Of a stretch of DNA of 64,000 nucleotides, positions 31,293 through 43,400 are shown piece after piece; the stretch's first letter is position 1; the number at the start of each line of letters is the position of its first letter. The position numbers were made by a program, and so were the translations under genes. Source of the stretch: Phytophthora hibernalis (Eukaryota; Oomycota; Peronosporomycetes; Peronosporales; Peronosporaceae); contig JAAKBF010000030.1 of NCBI GenBank assembly GCA_012656075.1, forward strand, positions 806,001 through 870,000. The letters are read 5' to 3'. Under the pieces are notes generated by a model that was not told the origin of the DNA, searched no databases, and saw only the letters and a program-made list of their open reading frames with translations.

Positions 31293-32468
31293 ATGCAAGA
31301 AAGCAGCTCCGTCCATCGGCGCTCCACCGCCCAGCAGAAGGCCGAAGCGCTCATCAAGACGGACGTGGAGAGTGAGTTCGCAGAGGAGGAAGGAGAGCTG
31401 TTCACGCCTGAAGAACAAGCAGCCGCCGGTTTCCAGTGGGCCGAAGTCGTGTGGTACAACGTGGCGGTGCTGAGCGCGTGGCACCTCGGAGCGCTCTACG
31501 CGCTGCTGTTCGTCATGCCTTACTGCAACTTGACGCAGCTCCTGGTGCTCTGGATCCTGCTCTGGGTCGTGGCCGGTCTGGGCATCACGGCTGGAGCGCA
31601 CCGCCTCTGGTCGCACCGCGGCTACAAGGCCAAGCTGCCCCTGCGCGTGTTCCTCATGCTGTGCAACTCGATGGCCTTCGAGGGCACCATCTTCGACTGG
31701 TCGCGCGACCACCGCGTGCACCACAAGGGCTCGGACACGACGGCGGACCCGCACAACTCGGAGCGAGGCCTCTTCTTCTCGCACATGGGCTGGGTCATGG
31801 TGCGCAAGCACCAGAACGTGCGCGCGGCCGGCAAGAAGCTCGACTTCTCGGACCTGCTGGCCGACCCCGTCGTGACCTTCCAGATCAAGCACTACCTCAA
31901 GACGGTGCTGCTCATGTGCTACGTGGTCCCCACGGCACTGGGTTTCTACCTGGGCGACGCCTGGGCTGGATTCTGGGTGGGTGGCGTCTTCCGCCACGTC
32001 TGGGTGCTGCACATGACGTGGATGGTCAACAGCGTGGCCCACTTCTTGGCTACAAGCCGTACGACCGCAAGATTCATCCCGTGGAGAACCTCATTGTCGC
32101 CCTTGGCGCATTGGGTGAAGGCTACCACAACTACCAGTACGTGGCTTGTAGTGTGTTACCTGTTGATGTATTGTACTGACTGAGTGTTTGTGTGCAGCCA
32201 CAAGTACCCGTCCGACTACGCCACAAGCGAATGGGGTCTTCTCTCGGGCCAGTTCAACCCGACCAAGGCCTTCATCGACTTCTGCGCGCTCATCGGCCAG
32301 GCCTACGACCTCAAGCGCAGCCGCACGGCCGCCAAGACCCGCGAGCGCGTGGCCAAGCAGGTGAGCGACGACCGCCTTAAGCGCGGCCTGACTCCGGCCA
32401 TGTCGTGGTGGGACCGCCAAATGAGCCAGCTCTTCTTCGGCAAGTCGGAGGCGCAGGTCTTCCAGTGA
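31293..32468 (+). CDS. Delta-9 acyl-CoA (stearoyl-CoA) desaturase
   Basis: Exons 31293-32136 and 32198-32468 are separated by a 61-bp intron. Membrane enzyme of the fatty acid desaturase family. Hydrophobic segments lie at about 53-77 and 80-102. His box 1 is HRLWSH (103-108), box 2 HRVHH (140-144), and box 3 HNYHH is completed only by splicing (exon 1 ends in the Tyr-His codons). These eight-plus His residues bind the di-iron centre that introduces a cis-9 double bond into acyl-CoA at the endoplasmic reticulum. The C-terminus (MSWWDRQMSQLFFGKSEAQV) has no fused cytochrome b5, so a separate b5 is needed. One base is missing at about 32,048: downstream of VNSVAHFLG the correct frame is GYKPYDRKIHPVENLIVALG. 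Confidence 0.93.
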
Positions 32469-33157
32469 GGAGACTGGGGAGCTGCATCGGGTGTTGTGGC
32501 CGTGTATGGATGAGAAATTAACAGGAGAAAATGAAGTCGTGACCGTGTACCGATCGCTTGCGTTGGCCAGCGCGTCGTGTCTTTGAGCTTCACTGCGCTC
32601 TTACTGTATCTGAACCCCAGGATGACGAACACCGGAGCAACACGTGACGCGAACGCAGAGTGTAGCCATTTCATCGTTCCGTTCCGGTGCAGCAGCTGCA
32701 ACAGCACAAGACTGACGAACAATACGGTAGTGTTGGACGAGAAGGTGGCATCTCACTCCGCAATGCAGACGGCGTTGTCTCCTGGAAATTCGACCCAAAG
32801 CCCCAACACGAAGATGCATCACCATCACTCGAGACTGCCGCAAGAACAAAGATCAGGGCGGCGTGCAGCCGCAAGAATGCGCGAATTTCGCACAGGTTTG
32901 CATCGCACCAGTCTCCACCAGTCTCCAATACCGTAAATTCTTGTGGCGATCACTTCCTCCTCACGACCAAGTCTCTGCTTCAAAGTCCATGTTCGGAAGC
33001 TCATCGAAGCGGTGCCCGTCCAAAATATCTAAACGCCATGATTACCGCCGCCGGTGACTTGAAATTGTATGCTTCACAAAGCAATTCACGCGATCCCAAG
33101 CAGATCAGCAGCAAACCGCCAGCGCTATCCCCCAGCCACCAGCTCGTGTGCCTCGCC
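32469..33157. other. Intergenic, no secure gene
   Basis: A plus frame runs through from 32,687 into the next gene. Its upstream part lacks recognisable protein features and extends the mitochondrial presequence implausibly, so it is treated as 5' non-coding. Confidence 0.5.
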
Positions 33158-34251
33158 ATGTTCGCGCTCACTCGTCGACTCTCGTCTCTCTCCCCAATGG
33201 CAACCCGTTTCCTCTCCTCAGACGCCGTGAACGCGGCCCTCGCGCCTCTCAAGGGCGGCAACTTCCTGTCCACGGCGCAGCTCAGCTCCACGGAACTGTC
33301 CGCTCGTGGCCAAGGCGCAGGAGCTCAAGGCCACGTACTCGGACCCTCTGACCAAAGCCACGGCCCCCAAGCCCCTCACAGGCGAAGTGTGCTCCATGAT
33401 CTTCCAGAAGCGCAGCACACGCACGCGCATCTCGAGCGAAGTGGGCATGCACCTGCTGGGCGGCAAGGGTCTGTTCCTGTCGTCAGACGACATCCAGCTG
33501 GGCGTGAACGAGACGCTCAAGGACACGGCCCTCGTGCTCTCGCGCTTCAACAGCCTCATCCTGGCGCGCGTGTACGGCCACGCGGACATTTTGCAGCTGG
33601 CGGAGCTGGCCACAGTGCCGGTTATCAACGCGCTGTCGGACAAGTACCACCCGCTGCAGATGCTGGCCGACTACGTGACGGTGAAGGAGCACTTTGGGTC
33701 CTTCGAGGGCCTCACGATCGCCTGGGTGGGCGACGGCAACAACGTGCTGCACGACTTCATGCTGGCGGCCCCAAGCTCGGCGCCAACGTGCAGATCGCGA
33801 CCCCCGAGGGCTACGAGCCCGACCAGGACGTGGTGGAGGAGACCCAGCGTCTGGCCCAGCTGGCTGGCACCAAGGTGCTGCTCACGCGCGACCCCGTGGA
33901 GGCCGTCAAGGGCGCCAACGTCGTGGCCACGGACACGTGGATCAGCATGGGCCAGGAGGAGGAGGCACAGAAGCGACTCAAGGCCTTCGCAGGCTACCAG
34001 GTGACCAACAAGATGCTGGAGCAGGCGGCCGACGACCACATCTTCCTGCACTGCCTGCCGCGCCACCAGGACGAGGTCAACGATGAGGTGCGCAGCAGTG
34101 TAGACTAACTGATCTTGTGTTTGAGTGACTAATTGTGTTGATGTTTATGTTGCAGGTGTTCTACGGCCCGCGCTCCAAGGTCTTTGACGAGGCTGAGAAC
34201 CGACTGTGGACCGTCATGGCCGTGTACTCGGCGCTGCTGGGCAAGTTCTAA
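33158..34251 (+). CDS. Ornithine carbamoyltransferase, mitochondrial
   Basis: Exons 33158-34087 and 34156-34251, with a 68-bp intron (GTGCGC...TTGCAG) containing TGACTAAT. The N-terminus MFALTRRLSSLSPMATRFLS is a typical mitochondrial presequence, supporting the ATG at 33158. Catalytic features are the carbamoyl-phosphate loop FQKRSTRTRISSEVG, then KYHPLQMLADY, the ornithine-side AWVGDGNNVLHDFM and the signature FLHCLPRH near the end. The last exon adds VFYGPRSKVFDEAENRLWTV. The enzyme makes citrulline from ornithine and carbamoyl phosphate for arginine synthesis. Two single-base losses disturb the frame: at about 33,297-33,304 (LSA to LVAKAQELK) and in the C run 33,769-33,772 (LAA to PKLGANVQIA). 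All motifs are intact once those are allowed for. Confidence 0.94.
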
Positions 34252-34412
34252 GCTTGTGTTGTCACTGTAGGAGCCATCGCTAAATTGAATGCAGACGAGT
34301 GGTGAATTCCTAGCTCTCATCGTTACATATCCAACGCGTGAAGCGGCGGCGGCGCTTGGCGCTTTGTTCATTCGCAAAGGCGCTCAAATCCAGGTAGGAG
34401 AGCAATTGACCG

Positions 34413-37400
34413 ATGGGAGGCGAAGACGGCGAGCGTGCGTCGAAGAACGACGTGAACCCGCTCAAGTACATCGAGCAGCGGGTCGCCTCCGCCTTCCCGG
34501 CACTTGTGGGTCCGAAGTTCACCGCCAAGTACGCGACGGAACCAAACGAGTACGTCCAATGCTGATACTCGATAGGTTACTGTGATTGCTCACTGATGTG
34601 CACAGGAATTGCGTCAAGGAGTTCCTGGACAACGAAGATGTGACCATGCTAGCCTTCTCCGGAGACAACGTGATCGCGTCCATCAAGATGCCAGGCTCGC
34701 TGGCTCGAGGCAAGACCGTGTGCTTCACCAAGTTCCACAAGACATCCATCACGTCCAAGAACGTCCTCACCGACATCATGGTGAACGAGCTCACTCCCAG
34801 CAGTGTCGAGTACCTGGAGAGGATGATCTCCGAGGTCTATCTGCCTCTCTTCTCCAACGTCGCCAACCAGGAAGGCTGGGGCGAAGTGGCCTCGAAAGAG
34901 GTAGTGGACAAGTTCCACTCGTACATGGCCTCGGTCTCCATCATCAGCGGCGCCACCAAGGGCGAGACGTGTCTTCCGCTGCCTCCAATCGACGGCAACG
35001 CGACCAACCTGAGCAACAAAGTCTCTTTACTCGAGGGATCCATCGTCATCTGGACCAAGCAGATCAAAAACGTGCTCAAGCAGGACCCCGAAGACTTGCT
35101 CAAGCAGGGACTGCACCCGACGCCGGACGCCGAGATCGAGTTCTGGAAGCTCAAAGCGGCCAACCTCAACTCCATCTTCGACCAGCTTCAGTCCAAGAAG
35201 GTGCGCAAGATCCTGACGGCGCTCGATCGGTCCAAGAGCACGTACTGCACCACGTTCGCGCGACTGTGCAAGGAAGTCTTCACGGCACGCATCGAAGCAA
35301 ATGATAACATGAAGTACCTGCGCACGTTGGAGGAATGGTTCATCCGACTCAACAACGACGAGGACTTTCCAGCCCTCACCGAGCTCTTTAAGCCCATGTT
35401 GCACATTATCCTGCTCATCTGGAAAAACTCAAAGCATTACAACACGCCTGCGCGCCTCGTAGTGCTCATGCGTGAAATCTGCAACTCACTTATCAACCAG
35501 GCGCGTAAGTACTTGAGTGGTGAGCTGATTTTTGCTCTCATCGACCAGGATGAAGCAGGGCAAGCGGTTGAGCAGCTGAAGACTACGCTGCAGGTGTGTT
35601 CAGCCTTCAAGAGCACCTACTTCGACTACAAAGCCACCGCCAACGCCGAGTGTCCATCGAATCCGTGGCGAATTCAGGGCAACGCGCTCTTTGTGCGACT
35701 TGATAGCTTCCTGGAGCGCTGCCATGATATCCTCGACCTCACGCAGACAATTGTGCAGTTCAGTAAGCTATCCAAGATCGAAGTTGGTGGCACGAAAGGC
35801 AAGACGCTGACACTGAGCGTCCAGCAGATCCACGCAGACTTCACAGAGGCAGTCAACACGTTTAAGGGCGTGTCACTCGACATCATGGACGTGGGCGCGT
35901 CCAAGTTTGACGATAACTTCTACGACTTCCGATGCAAGATCAAGGAGCTCGAACGACGGCTAGGATCTGTGCTCACACAGGGGTTTGACGATTGCTCCAC
36001 CATCTTCGGACGGTTTAAGCTGCTCGACTCGTTCGAGGGTCTTCTTAACCGCCCAATCATCCAGGATGAGTTGGAGAAGAAGCACGTTGCGCTTGTCCAG
36101 AGCTATGGACATGACTTGAAACTCGTGCAGGAGCTGTTTCTGCATTGCCGCGATGCACCTCCGATCAGTTGGAATTTGCCGCCAGTGGCTGGTGCACTCA
36201 CTTGGTGCCGTGGACTAGTGGAGCGTATCGAACACCCGATGAAGAAACTGCGCGAGCTCAACCAAAACGTGATGGAACGAGAAGAGGCCAAAGAGGTCTA
36301 CAAGGTCTACGGCACCATCATGGCATCGCTGCAAGAGTACGAGAACCAAAAGGTGGAGGAGTGGAGTCGCGATGTTGAGGCGTCTTCCCAGACGAAACTC
36401 AAACTACCGCTGTTGCTACGCCACCCACAGACTCGCTGTCTACGCGTCAACTTCGACCCTGCGCTCGAGAAGCTGCTGCGCGAGATCAAGTACCTGAGGT
36501 TGCTCAACATCGAGGTGCCCCAGTCAGCTCTCCAGATTTCAACCAAAGAGGAAACGTTCCGCAAGTACCGCGGTGAGCTCATGTACATTGTCGATCCCTA
36601 CAACGCCATGATTGAAGGCATTCACCCGCTGGAAGAGCCGTTGGTACGACGGCACATTCAAACCATTGACGCCTGCGCTGGACGAGGCATCGAAGAGCTC
36701 AACTGGAAAAGTGCAGGCATCGACACGTTCATTGATGAGTGCCGTAAGGCGGTGGAAGGTGCGAACGAGATCGTGACAAACCTCAAGGACAACCTCAACA
36801 CTATCCAAGAAACGCTTGGTGCGTGGAACTTGCCGCTGCTTGAGCGCCAGGCGAAGCCTGTGGCTGTGACGGAACACGAACGCCAACACAAGAGCTACAT
36901 CGTGCAGCGGACACTGAAAATTCGCGAGGGCGCTGCAGAAATCCACCGGCGGTTGAAGCAGTCGAACTCGGGAATTGTCGGTGTGAACAGCGCGCAGTGG
37001 AAAGCTTACGTCGACTACGTCAATAACATTGTTGTCAACGGTGTGGCGCGCGTCATTTGCTCGTCGTTGGAATTCTTAGCAAAGCAACTAGACCCATCCG
37101 GGGTAAGGATGGAGGCGCCATTGAAGCACCTCCTCCTCGTGAAGGAGGCCCGAAGTCGACTAAAGATCACCAGAATCGCTTGCCAATGCTGGAAATCAAG
37201 CTAGATCTGATCGCGAATCGGGTGCAGTTTAATCCCAGCATTGGCGAGAACCATGGCAAAGGACTGAGCGACACGATTCAGATGTGGATCAACTCGTTCT
37301 TTAATGTGGCGACTGCTGTCAAGCGCCTCGACTCTGATGGAGGTGGTTCGTATCTCAAGGAAATGCACTCAGACATGACGATCTCCATGATGCTTGCTAC

Positions 37401-40400
37401 CATCAGTGAGTACGAGGAAGAAAACGAAGCAATGCTGACAACATTCAAGCGCAAGTACGACGGATACGGATACTTATGGGAGTCGGACATGACAGCTCAC
37501 TTCCAGACCTTCCTAGCGACTGCCACAGTACCAGGCGCCAACGGTGGTGCAGACATGCTCAATCTGGAAAAGTTTAACACGGAGATCACCAAGTACGAGC
37601 AAGTGGCCAGCGAGATTGAGAATCTGACGACGCCAACAGATATTGGATGGCTACGAGTCAATTCACAGCCCATTAAGACGGCCATGCTCACGTGGGTAAG
37701 CAAGTGGGTCTACCAGTACACGACGTATCTTCACCAACACGTCGTAAACAAACTCTCCGGGCTGCATGAGTTCATGGAGACTGTAATTAAAGGGCTGGAA
37801 GAGCAGGTCGCTGACAAAGAAAAGGACGCACTGAAGCGAGTCATGACGCACATTCGTGACGTTCGCAAGCAAATGGACGCCACGAACGCGCTGTTCGATC
37901 CGTTGCGAGAAACTGTCCATCTGCTAAAGCTGCACGGTATCAATGTGGAGGATACGAAGATTGGGGACCATGCAGTGCAGGATTACTTAGAAGCTGCCCC
38001 GATGCAGTGGGAAGCCATTGTGAACAAGACATTCAAGAAGAAAGAGGAGATCATGCCGCTGCAAATGGCTGAGGTAGAGTCCATCAAGGAGGAACTTGAA
38101 TCGTTCTTCCTGGATATGCGCAAGTTCCGTAACGAGTTCCGAACGACTGCACCGTTCAGCTTCCAGGGCACGCCAAATGATGCCTACGCGCAGATGAACA
38201 GCTTTGCATCGGCACTGCACAAGAAGATGCAACAGGCTCGGGAGTTCAATGAGCTCGAAGAACTGTTTGAGCTCCAAGTCTCCAAGTACCAGGAGACAAC
38301 CGATACCTTGTACGAATTGCAGCAGCTGAAGAAGTGTTGGGACTTGAAGGATTTAGTGCTGGCCACGTTTGATGACTGGAAGAGCACGTTGTGGACCAGT
38401 ATTCAGACGGACACCTTCGAAGGCTACACGCGTGCTTTCATGAAACAGCTGAAGATGGAGGCAACCGAGCACCAAATCATTAAGGGATGGCAAGTCTACA
38501 AGGACACAGAGCAGCTCGTGAAGAACATGTCGACTGTGCTACCACTTATCAATGATCTTCACTCGGAGGCTATGCAAGATAGGCACTGGAAGGCGCTGTC
38601 TACGATCTGTCATGTCAAGGCGATCGAGCCGAAAGACCCCAAGTTCAGCTTGGCTGACCTGCTGAAGCTTAACCTTCACCTGCATGTGGACGATGTGGGC
38701 GAGATCGTGGAGACAGCTAACAAGGAACAGAAGATTGAGAAGAAGCTCAAGATGATCGAAGAGTTGTGGCAGCGACTAACACTCGAGTACGTGCCTCACA
38801 AGGATTCTGGCACGTTCGTTGTCAAACCCTCAGAAGAAGTTGTGGAGTCGCTTGAAAGCAACCAGCTCGAGCTCCAGACCATGATTGGCATGGGCAAATT
38901 CGTGGAGTTCTTCAAAGACCGCGTGTTGGCGTCCCAGAAAACGTTGGGCCACGTGGAGGAGGTGCTAAAGGAGTGGGTGTCGGTGTCCAAGCAATGGGCT
39001 TCACTCGAGAGTATCTTCTTGAGTTCGCCTGATATTCGCAACCAGCTTCCAGACGACACGCGGACATTCGAGTCCATCGACTCGAATTTCAAGGATCTGA
39101 TGAAGAACGCAGTGATGGAGCCCAATGTGGTGCTGGCTTGCTCCGTTGACAACCGTCTCGAGTCGCTCAAGGAAATGACTGCGATGCTGGAGAAGTGTCA
39201 GAAGTCACTGAACGAATATCTTGACAAGAAGAAGAAAATCTTCCCACGGTTCTACTTCGTGTCGAACGTGGCGCTGCTGGAGATCCTGTCGAACGGCAAC
39301 AACCCGAAGAAGATCATGCCGTTCCTCGGAGATTGCTACGATTCATTGTGCGATCTCATCTTTGAGGACGACTCGCCGAACACGGCACATACGATGATGG
39401 CCAAAGATGGTGAGTCCGTTAGACTGCCCAAGATATTCGTCATGGCTGGTGCAGTCGAGAGCTGGCTGAACGAGTTGACGGAGGCCATGAGGTTCTGCCT
39501 CCGAAAGGAAATGCACGACTCGATCGAGACGGCGGCCAACTGGGACGTGGAGAAGCCTCGCCACCAGTGGCTGTTCGACTACCCAGCTCAAGTTGTGCTC
39601 AACTCAACGCAAATTTACTGGACAGAGGAAACGGAAATGGCCCTGGAAGAGTTTGAAAATGGCCAGGAAGACTCGGTGAAGAGATACCTGACTGTGTGTA
39701 ACCAGCGATTGGAGCAGCTTATTAACCTGGTGCTAGGCAACCTTTCTAGTCCAGATCGATGCAAAATTATCGCCCTCATTACACTTGATGTGCACTCGCG
39801 TGATGTCGTGAAAAAGCTTGTTGACGAGAAGGTGGAGGGCCCGCTGAGTTTCATGTGGCAGCAGCAGCTTCGCTTCATTTGGCGCCAAGAGAACTATGAC
39901 GTGGATATCCGTATTACAGACTTTCGATCCAAGTACTCGTACGAATGGATTGGTAACACCGGTCGTCTTGTGATCACCCCTCTAACAGATCGATGCTACA
40001 TTACGCTGACAATGGCGCTGAGGCTGTTCTTGGGAGGTGCTCCTGCTGGACCTGCTGGTACTGGCAAAACAGAGACGACCAAAGATTTGGCGCGTGCCAT
40101 GGCATTGTGCTGCTACGTGTTCAATTGCTCGGACCAGATGAACTATCAAACCATGGCAGACATCTTCCGCGGTTTGTGCCAGACTGGCACTTGGGGCTGT
40201 TTCGACGAGTTCAACCGCATCAATATCGAAGTGCTCAGTGTGGTCGCTACCCAGGTCAAATGCATCCAGGACGCTATCGTGTTTAATGCTATCCCCGCCA
40301 ACCGAGAGGCAAAGTACCAGACGCTACCGGCCGGTACGCCGCCCGTTGTCGTTGGCGAGTTTGAGTTCATGGGGGCCTCCGATCGGATCACTCTCATTCC

Positions 40401-43400
40401 GACGTGCGGCTTCTTCATCACGATGAACCCTGGCTACGCTGGTCGAACAGAGCTGCCTGAGAACCTGAAGGTGCTCTTCCGATCGTGCGCCATGATCCGA
40501 CCTGACTTGAAACCTATCTGCGAGAACATGCTCATGTCCGAAGGATTCCAGCAGGCACGCACTCTGGCCATTAAGTTCGTGACTCTATACGAACTCAGTG
40601 GTGAGCTGCTCTCCAAGCAGTTCCACTACGATTGGGGTCTCCGTGCTGTCAAGTCCGTGCTTCGTGTCGCTGGTATTCTGAAGCGTGCTGAGCCTGACGT
40701 CGAGGAGGATAAAGTGCTCATGCGTGCACTGCGTGATTTCAACACACCGAAGATCCCTCACCACGACACGCCTATCTTCCTCCGTCTTATCAATGATCTA
40801 TTCATTGGCGTGGAGGTGGCCCCTAAAGTCAACATCGAGCTGAGGGAGAAGGCTGTGGCCGTCTGCAAAGCCAACAACTTGCAGCATGACGACTCATTCA
40901 TCCTCAAAATCTGCCAACTGCAAGAACTTATCGATGTGCGTCACTCAGTCATGCTGCTGGGCCCTGCTGGCTGTGCAAAGACGACAACATGGCAGGCTCT
41001 TGCCAAATGTTGGAACCTCGGCAAGGAGAAGAAGATCTGCGTGTACGAGACTCTCAATCCGAAAGCTGTGACGTCCGACGAGCTCTATGGTTACATGACG
41101 CTCTCGAAAGACTGGAAAGATGGCGTGCTGTCCATTATCATGCGTGGCATGGCCAAGAACTACTCTGAACAGGGCTTCTACGAAAGTCAATCGTACAAGT
41201 GGGTGGTGCTGGACGGCGATATTGATGCAGTTTGGATCGAGTCCATGAACACGGTCATGGACGACAACAAGGTGCTTACGCTGGTGTCGAACGAGCGTAT
41301 CCCGCTGAGTAGTGCGATGCGTATGGTCTTCGAGATCAACTCGTTGAAGAATGCTACGCCTGCTACGGTCTCTCGAGCTGGCATCCTGTTCATCAATGAG
41401 ATTGATATTGGCTGGCGTCCATTCATGGAGTCGTGGGTAGCGAAGCGCGAGGAAGAAGTTGAACGTACATATCTGCCAGGTCTCTTCGACAAGTACGTGG
41501 ATCCAATCTACGATCTGATGCGAAAGGGCTACAAGCAAGTGGCTCCGGTGCGTCTTATCAACCAGGTGTCGACAGTTTGCTATTTGCTTGAGGGTCTTCT
41601 GGGCAACATCCCAACGGAGAAGAAGAACCCGGAGGTGATCGAGTCGATCTTTGTCTTCTGTGCGACGTGGTCATTCGGCGGGCCGCTCATCGTTGATAAG
41701 AGTATTGATTACCGCAAGAACTTTCACGAACTTTGGTGCTCTACCTTCACAAACATCAAATACCCGAAGGAGGGTCTGTGCTTTGACTACTTCTACAACC
41801 TCGAGTCAGGAGAGTTCGAGAGCTGGAGTACGAAGGTGCCAAAATACACACCTGGCTCCATCGGTAATGGTCCGGCCGATACACCGTTCAACTCGATTGT
41901 GATTAGCACGAATGACTCGGTGCGTATTCGCTTCCTGGTGGAGACGCTCGTGGCACGTCAACGACCGGCGATGCTTGTGGGAGGCAGCGGAACAGGAAAA
42001 ACCACAATCCTCAAGAACTTCCTGCGTGAACTCGATGACGACATGCTCTTCTCGACTATTAACATGAACTACTACACAGACTCAGCCAAACTGCAGCAAC
42101 AGCTCGAGTCGGTCATTGACAAGCGTTCTGGCCGCATGTTCGGCCCTCCTGCCACGAAGAAGCTGATCTACTTCATCGATGACTTGAACCTGCCTTACAT
42201 CGAGACGTATGGCACTCAGAACTCGTTGGCTCTGCTACGCCAGCACATGGACTACAGGACCTTCTTCGATCGAATTGACTTGGGCTTCCGGAAGGAGATC
42301 GTTGATGTCCAGTACCTGTCGGCTATGAACCCTACGGCTGGCTCCTTTATCATCGACGAGCGCTTGCAGCGGCACTACGCGCTCTTCGCATGCATGATGC
42401 CCGGTCGCGACGACCTCAAGACCATTTACAACTCGATCTTAAAGGGCCACATGCAGAATGCCGGCTTTGCCTCGCAAGCGATGACTGTCTGCGAGCACAT
42501 TGTCAACGTGTCGATCCTGCTGCACGAAGAAATGGTCAATAGGTTCCTTCCAAGTGCCACCAAGTTCGTCTACAATTGGAACATGCGCGAGTTGTCCAAT
42601 ATTTTCCAGGGCCTTACGCGTTCGAAGGGCGAGTTCTTCCCTACTGGGTACTCGTTCACGCGGTTGTGGGTGCACGAATCCACCCGAGTCTTTTGTGATC
42701 GTCTCATCAACGACGAGGACATTGCCAAGTTCGGTGAGCGTATCCGCGAGGTGACCAAGAAGTTGCTGCCAGACTTGGACCAAGTGGCGCTTTTCAATGA
42801 CCAGCCCCCACCGCCACCAGGATCAGAAGACAATACACCACCAGTGCCCGTGAATATCTTCACGACGTTCGCAACTGCAGTGGCCGGTGCCGACAGCGTG
42901 TACATGCCAGTGTCCTCAATGAAGGCACTCAACAAAGTGCTGGTAGAGCAGCTCGACGACTACAACTCCAAGTATTCCATGATGAACTTGGAGCTGTTCG
43001 ACAACGCCATGGAACACGTGACGCGTATTTGCCGCATCATTGGGAACCCTGGAGGCAATGCGATGCTTATTGGTGTTGGTGGAAGTGGCAAGCAGTCTCT
43101 ATCTCGTCTAGCGTCTCACATCTGTGGTTTTGATGTACGTCAGTTATCTGTCACGTCCAACTTCCGTATTGAAGACCTGAAGGAAAATCTTGCCGAGATG
43201 TTCAAGATCGCAGGTGTGCAGGGCTTGCCACTCGTGTTCCTTATTACCGACTCACAAATTGTGAACGAGCGATTCCTCGTGTACATCAACGATATGCTTT
43301 CGTCCGGCTGGATTCCAGATCTCTTCCCGAAAGAGGATCTCGATGGTCTGCTGGGTGCGCTGCGTAGCGAAGCTAAGGCGAACGGTGTTCCTGATGCGAT

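Noticed and set aside
31436..32179. Long Arg/Ala-rich plus-strand open frame over the desaturase, and similar long frames antisense to OTC, dynein and UDG
   Set aside because: They are by-products of high GC content and codon bias over real genes. None has a recognisable domain and all overlap conserved coding sequence.
32687..33157. N-terminal extension of the OTC frame
   Set aside because: The extension shows no conserved sequence, while the ATG at 33158 begins a textbook mitochondrial presequence.
37057..37204. Apparent frameshift splitting the dynein gene near 37.1 kb
   Set aside because: GT...AG borders and frame restoration show a 71-bp intron (37103-37173), unlike the four later single-base losses.
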